A DNA stretch of 33,578 bases from the NCBI GenBank assembly GCA_964440605.1, contig CAYTSW010000014.1:1-33578 (forward strand), in the 5' to 3' direction. Numbering within the stretch: position 1 is the stretch's first letter; every line of letters starts with the position of its first letter. A program made the translations under genes and the position numbers. The stretch is from CAYTSW01 sp964440605 (GTDB lineage Bacteria; Planctomycetota; Phycisphaerae; Phycisphaerales; UBA1924). Positions 7,696-14,076 of this stretch are shown here, piece after piece. The notes under the pieces are model-generated. The model was not told where the DNA came from. It searched no databases and saw only the letters and a list, made by a program, of their open reading frames with translations.

Positions 7696-8797
7696 GCGAG
7701 CGGGCGTCGCAGCGGCGCGGAGCATCGTGATCAAGCTCGGCTCGGCGGTGCTCACCGGCGGGGCCGATCATCTCGACCGCGCGTTCGTGCACGATTTCGC
7801 CGCCGAAGCCGCGCGCCTCGCCGACCAGGGCCGACGCGTTGTGCTGGTGAGCAGCGGGGCGGTCGCGGCGGGGCTCACGCCCTGCGGGCTGGCGACGCGC
7901 CCGAGCGATCTGGCCGACCTTCAGGCCGCCGCCGCCGCCGGCCAGCCGCTGCTCATGTCCCTCTGGCGTGAGGCCTTCGCCGTACGCGGGCGTGCGGTCG
8001 CGCAGGTGCTCGTCGGGCGCAGCGACTTCGACGCCCGCGACCGCTTCCTCAACATTCGCAACTGCATCACGAGCTTGCACGAGCGCGGCATCGTCCCGAT
8101 CGTCAACGAGAACGACGCGGTCGCGACCGAAGAAATCTCGCTGGGTGACAACGATGTCCTCGCCGCCAAGCTCGCGAGCGCCGTGCGGGCCGAGGCGTTG
8201 CTCCTGCTGACGACCGCGCCCGGCGTGCTCGACCACGCCAGCCGCGTCATCCCCGAGGCAGCGTCGCACGCGGAGCTGGAGCGCTTCGTCACCGAGGGGC
8301 GCACGACGCAGGGGCGTGGCGGAATGCGCACGAAGCTGGAGGCCGCGCGCCTTGCCGGCGTCGCAGGCGCGTCAACGGTCATCGCCTCGGGTCGCCCGCC
8401 TGGCGCGCTACATGAGATCATTGCCGGCCGCGTCGTCGGGACGTGCATCCGCGCCGGCGCCGCGACCCACGCGGGCCGGCGTGTGTGGATCGCGCTTGCA
8501 ACAACGCCTGTCGGCGACGTGCGCGTCGACCGCGGCGCCGCCGACGCCCTGAGAAATCGCGGCGCTTCGTTGCTCGCCAAGGGCGTCACCGGCGTCGATG
8601 GTTCATTTGCCGTCGGCGATTGTGTGCGGATCGTCGATGAGCATGGCAACGCCATCGGCCGCGGGCTGACCAACCTCTCCGCCGACGAGCTCGATCGCGT
8701 GAGGGGCCGCGCGTCGTCAGAACTCGCCGACATCCTCGGGCGGCGTGCGCACGACGAAGTCATCCACCGCGACAACATGGTCATCGAAACGGCCTGA
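7688..8797 (+). CDS. proB: Glutamate 5-kinase with C-terminal PUA domain
   Basis: ProB phosphorylates glutamate with ATP, the first step of proline synthesis. The 369 residues hold an amino-acid-kinase domain (about 12-260) with IKLGSAVLT, VLVSSGAVAAG, NENDAVA, GDNDVLAAKLAS and GGMRTKLEAA, then a PUA domain (about 285-365). The start is GTG at 7688, with GAAGGAG at 7675-7681. This site lies inside the end of kdtA, so the two are translationally coupled. No proA is present in the window. Feedback by proline, usual for the family, cannot be judged from sequence alone. Confidence 0.95.
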   Translation: MAERAGVAAARSIVIKLGSAVLTGGADHLDRAFVHDFAAEAARLADQGRRVVLVSSGAVAAGLTPCGLATRPSDLADLQAAAAAGQPLLMSLWREAFAVRGRAVAQVLVGRSDFDARDRFLNIRNCITSLHERGIVPIVNENDAVATEEISLGDNDVLAAKLASAVRAEALLLLTTAPGVLDHASRVIPEAASHAELERFVTEGRTTQGRGGMRTKLEAARLAGVAGASTVIASGRPPGALHEIIAGRVVGTCIRAGAATHAGRRVWIALATTPVGDVRVDRGAADALRNRGASLLAKGVTGVDGSFAVGDCVRIVDEHGNAIGRGLTNLSADELDRVRGRASSELADILGRRAHDEVIHRDNMVIETA

Positions 8798-8803
8798 TCG
8801 GTC

Positions 8804-9238
8804 TTACTTCGCGACTTTCGCGATCAGCCGCCACAGGTCGTGGTGCGACAGCGCGAGCCCGAAGCGCGTGTTGAACGCGGTCAGCAATGCGTCGAATGCC
8901 GGCGTGTACGGCAACCCGTCCCGCCGACCGAGTGAGCCGGCGTGGGCTTCCACCAGCGTCGCGAGCTCGGCTTCCTGCTCGGCGTCCAGCCGAACGCGTG
9001 GTGTGGCGGCCCGCGGCATCGTCGGCAGCTTGCGCGCCTTGCGCATGTTCTGGAGCTTGGATAGCACCGCCCGTTCGTCGCCGCCCCGCTCCAGCCGCTC
9101 GCACAAGCCGGCGAAGGCCTCGGTGTAGGGCAGGGCGTCGAGCGTCACGCCGGTGCGCTCGTACTGCGCGCGCAGCGACTGCTCCTCGGCGTCGAGGCCG
9201 GGGTCGTCGCCGAACAGTCCCGCGGAGTCGCCGGGCAT
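8804..9238 (-). CDS. Conserved-looking small protein of unknown function with internal duplication
   Basis: This encodes 144 soluble, charged residues starting with MPGDSAGLFG at ATG 9238. I do not recognise a named family. The two halves repeat one pattern. The first half has ALPYTEAFAGLCERL followed by LSKLQNMRKARKLP. The second has GLPYTPAFDALLTAF followed by HHDLWRLIAKVAK. Each unit is an LPYTxAF motif, an amphipathic helix and a basic C-terminal helix, which suggests a two-repeat helical protein, perhaps binding nucleic acid or a partner. It is convergent with proB (6 bases apart) and diverges from thiL with 35 bases between. The frame could be opened upstream, but that would run into thiL. 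Confidence 0.75.
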   Translation of the reverse strand: MPGDSAGLFGDDPGLDAEEQSLRAQYERTGVTLDALPYTEAFAGLCERLERGGDERAVLSKLQNMRKARKLPTMPRAATPRVRLDAEQEAELATLVEAHAGSLGRRDGLPYTPAFDALLTAFNTRFGLALSHHDLWRLIAKVAK

Positions 9239-9273
9239 GGCGATAGAGTACCCGCCCCTCCGCCCGGTGTGCC

Positions 9274-10167
9274 ATGAACGAGAACGCGCTGCTGCGACAC
9301 ATCTACGACCGCAACGCCCAGCGCGACGAGCCGCGCGTGCTTGTCGGCCCGGGTGACGACTGTGCCCTGCTCCGAACGGGCAACGCGACGCTCGTCGCGG
9401 TCGATCAGCTCGTCGAGGGTCGGCATTACGACCCGGCGTCCGCATCGCTCGAGCAGATCGCGCGCAAGCTGGTGGCGCGCAACGTCTCGGATATCGCCGC
9501 CATGGCCGGCACGCCTACCGCTGCGCTCTGCGCCGCGGCGCTGCGCGACGACGACGACTCTGCTGACCGTCTGTTCGACGCGCTGCACCGCGTCGCGGCC
9601 GCGATGGGCTGCCCGCTCATCGGCGGCGACATCGCCCGCACCACCGGCCCGACGATCCTCAGCCTGACCATCCTCGGCGACCCGCACCCGACCCGCGGCG
9701 TGGTGCTGCGCTCGACAGCGCAGGTCGGCGATCACGTCTGGCTGACCGGAGCCGAGGCGGGAGCGGTAGGGGGATCGCTGGAGTCGGGGCATCATCTGAC
9801 CTTCGAGCCGCGTGTTGATGAAGCGCGCACGCTCGCGGATGTGCTGGGCGAAAAGCTGCGCGCGATGATCGATCTGTCCGACGGTCTGGGTATGGACGCG
9901 GGACGGGTCGCCGCGGCTTCGAGCGTCAGGCTCGAGATCGATCTGCGTCGCGTCCCGCTCCGTCCGCCGGCGACGGATCCGCTCCGGGCCGCGGGCGACG
10001 GCGAGGACTACGAACTGCTCTTCACGACCGCGCCGGACGTCGACGAACTTCGGGGCTGCGCGCGCATCGGTCGTGTCCTGAAAGGTGCGGGCGTCATGGG
10101 CGTCGATGCACGAGACCGCACGCACGAGCTGGCCGACCTCGGCTGGCAACATCGGCGCCGATCATGA
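9274..10167 (+). CDS. thiL: Thiamine-monophosphate kinase
   Basis: ThiL makes thiamine diphosphate from thiamine monophosphate and ATP, the last step of cofactor synthesis. The 297-residue protein has the PurM/AIR-synthase fold. The N-terminal metal/ATP motif is VGPGDDCALL (GDD at 27-29). It is followed by DQLVEGRHY, KLVARNVSDIAAMAG and PLIGGDIART. The C-terminal half has MIDLSDGLGMDAGR and GDGEDYELLF. All are hallmark sites. The stop overlaps the tsaE start (ATGA at 10164-10167), so it heads a thiL-tsaE-yacG operon. No other thiamine gene is nearby. Confidence 0.95.
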   Translation: MNENALLRHIYDRNAQRDEPRVLVGPGDDCALLRTGNATLVAVDQLVEGRHYDPASASLEQIARKLVARNVSDIAAMAGTPTAALCAAALRDDDDSADRLFDALHRVAAAMGCPLIGGDIARTTGPTILSLTILGDPHPTRGVVLRSTAQVGDHVWLTGAEAGAVGGSLESGHHLTFEPRVDEARTLADVLGEKLRAMIDLSDGLGMDAGRVAAASSVRLEIDLRRVPLRPPATDPLRAAGDGEDYELLFTTAPDVDELRGCARIGRVLKGAGVMGVDARDRTHELADLGWQHRRRS

Positions 10168-10649
10168 CCAGCGTCACCTTCACCAGCCGATCCGAAGCCG
10201 AGACCGTGCGCTGCGCCATACTGCTCGGCGCGCACCTGGTCCCGGGCGACGTCGTCGCGCTCGAGGGGGAGCTCGGTGCCGGCAAGACGCGCTTCGTCCG
10301 CGGCCTGGCGCAGGGCGGTGGGGCCGATCCCGCAGCCGTGAACAGCCCGACGTACATCCTGGCCAACGAGTATCCCGGCGAGCGCTTCGTGCTCGTGCAC
10401 ATAGACGCCTACCGCCTCGACGACGACGCGGACCTCGCTTCGCTGGGTTACGCGCGTGGCGAGGGCGACGGCGCGGTGCTCGCCATCGAGTGGGCTGAAC
10501 GCCTGGACGAGGCCGAAGTCGAAGCGAGCGTGATCGTGCGCATCGAGCACGCCGGTCAGCACGAACGTCTGATCACGCTCACATCGCGCCGGCCTCCTGA
10601 TCGCCCGCTTGACCTGCACGCGGCGCTGGGTCCTATGCTGAGCCAATGA
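10164..10649 (+). CDS. tsaE: tRNA threonylcarbamoyladenosine biosynthesis ATPase TsaE
   Basis: TsaE is the ATPase of the TsaB-TsaD-TsaE complex that adds threonylcarbamoyl to A37 of ANN-decoding tRNAs. The 161 residues include the P-loop GELGAGKT (35-42), the family motif NSPTYILANEY (60-70), the HIDAYRL segment and IEWAERL. Length and order are typical. The start codon overlaps the thiL stop by 4 bases and the stop overlaps yacG by 4 bases, a tightly coupled operon. TsaB and TsaD are not in the window. Confidence 0.94.
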   Translation: MTSVTFTSRSEAETVRCAILLGAHLVPGDVVALEGELGAGKTRFVRGLAQGGGADPAAVNSPTYILANEYPGERFVLVHIDAYRLDDDADLASLGYARGEGDGAVLAIEWAERLDEAEVEASVIVRIEHAGQHERLITLTSRRPPDRPLDLHAALGPMLSQ

Positions 10650-10852
10650 CCCCCCGCGATGACACCCACGACCGCGAGCCGCCCGCCGTCACCCGCCCGT
10701 GCCGGATCTGCGGCCAGACCGCTTCGTCCCACGACGAGCACTTTCCTTTTTGCTCCCAACGCTGCCGCATGGCCGACCTTGGGAAGTGGTTCAACGAGGA
10801 CTACAAGATCACGCGGGAGATCAAAGAGAGCGATATCGAGACGGTGGATTGA
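10646..10852 (+). CDS. yacG: YacG-type zinc-ribbon protein (DNA gyrase inhibitor family)
   Basis: This is a 68-residue protein with one zinc site from CRICG and CSQRC (C19, C22, C36, C40), close to the spacing in E. coli YacG. It is followed by the family's MADLGKWF segment. E. coli YacG binds GyrB and blocks DNA binding; that function is assumed by family, not shown here. It is the last gene of the thiL-tsaE operon, overlapping tsaE by ATGA, and is convergent with the Fur-like gene. Confidence 0.9.
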   Translation: MTPRDDTHDREPPAVTRPCRICGQTASSHDEHFPFCSQRCRMADLGKWFNEDYKITREIKESDIETVD

Positions 10853-10885
10853 GGCCGGGGAGACGCAGCGCCGATGGCGAGCGCT

Positions 10886-11359
10886 TCAGTCCTTGGCCTT
10901 GATCGCGTAGATCTGAAGGCGGTGGCCCTGTGCTTTGAGACCGAGTTCACGGCAGACGCGGTCGCGGAGTTCGGCGAGTTCGGGGATATCCACGACGACG
11001 ATCTCGTTCGTGTCGGTCCGCACGACCAGATCACGCGGACTCCGGCCGTAGGCGAGCACGTAGTGGGCGTGCTCGGACTCGACGAGCACCTGCTGGATGA
11101 TCCCGGCGTCCTGGAGCAGCTTGATCGTGCGATAGATCGTCGCCTTGCTGACGCGTTGGCCCGACTCCTCGAGCCGGGCGATCAGGTCGTCGGCCTGGAA
11201 GACATTGTCGAACTCGATAAGGGTGTCGAGCACGTGGGCGCGCTCGGGCGTGTACTTCTGTCCGACGGAGCGCAGGTGGCGGCGGAAGACCGCGCACAGC
11301 GGCTCCATGATCTCGATCTCGAGCGGGATGTCGTCGTGCGTCTGCTCCTGCGGGGCCAT
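10886..11359 (-). CDS. Fur-family transcriptional regulator without the Cys4 zinc site
   Basis: This is a 157-residue repressor-like protein. The winged helix covers about 20-95: YTPERAHVLDTL, then the recognition helix SKATIYRTIKLL (71-82) and the wing. A dimerisation domain follows, with EHAHYVLAYG at 96-105. Typical Fur and PerR have two CxxC pairs in the C-terminal domain; here that region reads RTDTNEIVVV, and the only cysteines are C22 and C136. The structural zinc site is therefore absent, and the sensed signal (iron, zinc, peroxide or other) cannot be named. The gene lies downstream of polX on the same strand with a 43-base gap. A TACGAT element 6 bases before the ATG may be a -10 box of a very short leader. 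Confidence 0.88.
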   Translation of the reverse strand: MAPQEQTHDDIPLEIEIMEPLCAVFRRHLRSVGQKYTPERAHVLDTLIEFDNVFQADDLIARLEESGQRVSKATIYRTIKLLQDAGIIQQVLVESEHAHYVLAYGRSPRDLVVRTDTNEIVVVDIPELAELRDRVCRELGLKAQGHRLQIYAIKAKD

Positions 11360-11402
11360 GGTTGTATCGTATGCAAAGCCGTCCCGAGGCCAACGCGACT
11401 CG

Positions 11403-13172
11403 TCACGAGTGTTTTGAACGGATCCAGTCGAGCAGTCGCTCCGACTCCCAGGCGTTGACGCAGCGTTCGGTCTTGAGCCCGGCGCGGCGGGCCGTCATCA
11501 CGCCGTACCGCAGGAAGTCGTAGTGCTCGGCACGGTGGACGTCGCAGTCGATGGCGATCAGGGCTCCTTTATCGATTGCGACACGCACGTGATCATCGCG
11601 CAGGTCCAGCCGGCGCGGGTTGGCGTTGATCTCCAGCGCGACGCTGTTCGCAGCCGCGGCTTTTGCGAGCGCTCCCATGTCCGGTGCTATGCCCTCGCGC
11701 CGTGTGATCATTCGTCCCGTCGGGTGACCGATGACATGGACTCGGGGGTGCTCGATCGCCTTGAGCAGCCGCTTCGTCGCCCGCTTCGGATCTTGGTTGA
11801 GCGCAGCGTGAGGTGAGGCCACGACGAAGTCAAGCTCGGCGAGCAGGTCGTCGTCGTAGTCGAGCGAGCCGTCGGCGAGGATGTCGACCTCGCTGCCGGC
11901 GAGCAGCGTGAGCGTGCCCTCGAGCCGGGCGGCGACCTCGCGCACTTCCCGGATGTGCGAGCGTAGACGATCGGGCGAGAGGCCGTTGGCGATCGCCGAG
12001 CTTTGAGAGTGATCGGTGACAACGAGCGTGTGGAAGCCGCGGTCGATGGCGCTTTGGGCGAGCTGTTCGATGCTCAGGTGACCGTCGGAAGCGGTGGTGT
12101 GAGCGTGCAGCTCGGCCTTGATCTGCGCGACCTCGATCACCCCCTCGGCGGAGAAGTCCTCCCGCACCTCGCCGCGATCCTCGCGCAGTTCGGGCGGCAC
12201 CCAAGGCAGGCCGAGCGCTGCGTAGATGTCTTCCTCGGTCGCCGCGGCAACGGGCGTGACGCCGCGCTTCTGCGGCGGTTCGTCGCTCGAGCTGTCGTCC
12301 TCAAACACGCCGTACTCGTTGAGCGTCATGCCCTTCTTGATGGCGCGCTCGCGCAGGCGGACGTTGTGCTCCTTCGAACCGGTGAAGTACATCAATGCTG
12401 CGCCGAACGCGGCTTCCTCGACGATCCGCAGGTCGACCTGTACGAGTCGGCTGCCACCGGTGTTGAAGCGCAGCGAGGTCTTTGTGTCGCCCGAGAGCAG
12501 GACTTTGTCAACGGCCTCCATCTCCACGAAGGCCGTGCGCAGCGTGACGGGATCGTCGGCGGCGGCGAGGATGTCGATGTCGCCGATCGTTTCGCGACCG
12601 CGCCGCAGGGAGCCGGCAAAGGCGATGCGGTTGACGCCTGCGACGCCGCGCAGGTGTTCGATGATCGCCTCGGCGATCGGCATCGCGGTGCCGAGCGGTA
12701 TGCGGCCTTGTTCCTGACGGCTGAACTCGATCGCCTCGCGGATCAGCTCGGCCTTCTTCGTCCCGAGCCGCGGCAGCTCGGCGACCGCCCCCGATGTGAC
12801 CGCGGCTTCGAGTTCGTCGATGCTCGTGACGCCCAGCTCCTCCCACAGCCGCTTCGCGGTCTTCGGGCCCACGCCTTCCAGGTCGATCACATTCAGCAAC
12901 CCCGCCGGCACTTCCTTGGCGAGCTCGTCATACTTCTCCAAGGAACCGGTGCGGGCGAACTCGGCGACGTTCGCCGCCATGCCCTTGCCGATGCCGTCGA
13001 TCTTCGCGAGCGTCTTCTCGTCCTGCGCGACGTCTTTGAGGTCCTCGCCGTGCTGACGCAGTGCACGGGCGGCACGCTCGTAGGCGTTGACGCGGAACCG
13101 GTCGGCGCCGGTCAGCTCGAGCATGGCGGCGGTGCGCTCGAGCAGGTCGGCGACGTCGCGGTTGAAGCTCAT
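11403..13172 (-). CDS. polX: DNA polymerase X with PHP exonuclease domain
   Basis: Bacterial PolX fills short gaps during base-excision repair and carries a metal-dependent 3'-5' exonuclease. In this 589-residue protein the 8-kDa and helix-hairpin-helix regions occupy about 1-150 (IDGIGKGMA, LEGVGPKTAKRL). The polymerase palm has GSLRRG and the GDIDIL aspartates D198 and D200, with the third, D247, in QVDLRI. The PHP domain starts at about 353 with HAHTTASDGH (H356, H358), TDHS (386-389), GSEVDI and IDCDVH. All catalytic residues are present. An acidic linker (EDDSSSDEPPQ) lies between the domains. The ATG at 13172 is a natural start. Confidence 0.95.
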   Translation of the reverse strand: MSFNRDVADLLERTAAMLELTGADRFRVNAYERAARALRQHGEDLKDVAQDEKTLAKIDGIGKGMAANVAEFARTGSLEKYDELAKEVPAGLLNVIDLEGVGPKTAKRLWEELGVTSIDELEAAVTSGAVAELPRLGTKKAELIREAIEFSRQEQGRIPLGTAMPIAEAIIEHLRGVAGVNRIAFAGSLRRGRETIGDIDILAAADDPVTLRTAFVEMEAVDKVLLSGDTKTSLRFNTGGSRLVQVDLRIVEEAAFGAALMYFTGSKEHNVRLRERAIKKGMTLNEYGVFEDDSSSDEPPQKRGVTPVAAATEEDIYAALGLPWVPPELREDRGEVREDFSAEGVIEVAQIKAELHAHTTASDGHLSIEQLAQSAIDRGFHTLVVTDHSQSSAIANGLSPDRLRSHIREVREVAARLEGTLTLLAGSEVDILADGSLDYDDDLLAELDFVVASPHAALNQDPKRATKRLLKAIEHPRVHVIGHPTGRMITRREGIAPDMGALAKAAAANSVALEINANPRRLDLRDDHVRVAIDKGALIAIDCDVHRAEHYDFLRYGVMTARRAGLKTERCVNAWESERLLDWIRSKHS

Positions 13173-13181
13173 GCGCGGAGT

Positions 13182-13595
13182 CTATGCCCCGGCTCGACGC
13201 GTCTCGCCCGGCGCGATCTCCTCGTCAACCCCAACCAGCCGCAGCACGTGTTCGCGAAGCGCCCCGGCTTCGGTCGTATCGTCGACGGATGCCGGGCCGA
13301 GTTGTGTGCAGGTGTTCGATGCGCGGTCGCCGTACTCGCGCTCGAACTGCGCTTCAACGGCCTCGACGATCGCCTCGCGCTCGTTTTCAGGCGCCATCAT
13401 GAGAGCCGTCAGCCAGCGTCGATACAGGTCCGCACCCGCGGGCCGCATCAACTCAATCAGCATCCGGAGGTGATCGTTTGGGAATAGCCTTGGCGATGCG
13501 CCGGGCGCGGTCCCGGGCGGCACCAGCGGCGGACGCGGCTCCTGGGGCTTCGTCTCCGCCTGCGATGTGATCGACTTGTTGGGCTTCTTCGCCAT
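13182..13595 (-). CDS. Small soluble protein of unknown function
   Basis: This encodes 137 residues beginning MAKKPNKSIT, with a very strong ribosome-binding site (AGGAGGT about 5 bases before the ATG). The first 40 residues are a Lys/Pro-rich, probably disordered tail. Residues 40-95 form predicted helices (FPNDHLRMLIELMRPAG, LYRRWLTALMM) and the rest is acidic. I do not recognise a family. It overlaps the end of the upstream HTH reading frame by 143 bases in another frame. The strong ribosome-binding site and the protein-like composition favour this frame as real. The two genes look like a pair, regulator first. Confidence 0.72.
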   Translation of the reverse strand: MAKKPNKSITSQAETKPQEPRPPLVPPGTAPGASPRLFPNDHLRMLIELMRPAGADLYRRWLTALMMAPENEREAIVEAVEAQFEREYGDRASNTCTQLGPASVDDTTEAGALREHVLRLVGVDEEIAPGETRRAGA

Positions 13596-14013
13596 GGGGA
13601 ACCTCCTGGCCGCTCGACGCGGACGCCCCTTTCATCTCCACCGCTGCCGTCGCTCTGGACCGAGTCCGAAGCCGCGCTTCTTGGGTTTGCACAAAGACCT
13701 CAAGCCGATCGATGCGATCGGTCAGTTTCTCGAGGGCCTCGGCGATCATCGCCAGCAACTCTGCCGGGTTGGCCTGCTTGAGCGCCTGCTGCTTGATGTC
13801 GCCGGCGAAGGGCGGGCCCTTGCCGGTGAGCACCCAATGGGCGTTGAGCTCCAAGGCCCCGCACAGCGCCGAGACGAACTCCACGCTCGGCGCCTGGCCG
13901 TAGAGGTAGCGGCGGATGGTCTCCGGGCTGTGCCCGGTCATGGAGCCGAGCTTGCGGAGCGAGGTCTCGCCGATGACCGTGTGCAGGCGCTGGTGCAGCC
14001 CGGACAGTTCCAT
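13453..14013 (-). CDS. HTH (Cro/CI-like) transcriptional regulator, 3' end uncertain
   Basis: The first 75 residues form a lambda-repressor-like helix-turn-helix: TSLRKLGSMTGHSPETIRRY, then VEFVSALCGALELNAHWVLTGKGPPF, the usual end of this domain. A short coiled coil follows (AEALEKLTDRIDRLEVFV). After about residue 115 the translation becomes Ala/Gly/Arg-rich and looks like an out-of-frame reading that overlaps the next gene by 143 bases. In the +1 frame a stop at 13632-13634 would end the gene just before that gene's ribosome-binding site, so a one-base error near 13680 is possible. I chose ATG 14013 over GTG 14037. Target genes are unknown; autoregulation is suggested by the inverted repeat upstream. 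Confidence 0.75.
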   Translation of the reverse strand: MELSGLHQRLHTVIGETSLRKLGSMTGHSPETIRRYLYGQAPSVEFVSALCGALELNAHWVLTGKGPPFAGDIKQQALKQANPAELLAMIAEALEKLTDRIDRLEVFVQTQEARLRTRSRATAAVEMKGASASSGQEVPHGEEAQQVDHIAGGDEAPGAASAAGAARDRARRIAKAIPKRSPPDAD

Positions 14014-14035
14014 GGCCGCAGTATTCCAAACATTC

Positions 14036-14071
14036 ACCGATCATGCAAGCGGAGTTCGGAGAATGATCGGT
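14036..14071. promoter_or_regulatory. Inverted repeat upstream of the HTH gene, candidate operator
   Basis: ACCGATCAT (14036-14044) and ATGATCGGT (14063-14071) form perfect 9-bp arms, 18 bases apart, between the recG stop (14077) and the HTH start (14013). The half-site spacing of about 27 bases centre to centre, close to the regulator's own start, suits a dimer-of-dimers operator. It could instead be a recG terminator stem, but the loop is long and no T-run follows. Confidence 0.45.
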
Positions 14072-14076
14072 TGGGC

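Noticed and set aside
12003..13487. Long forward frame opposite polX
   Set aside because: Antisense shadow of polX with no recognisable motif.
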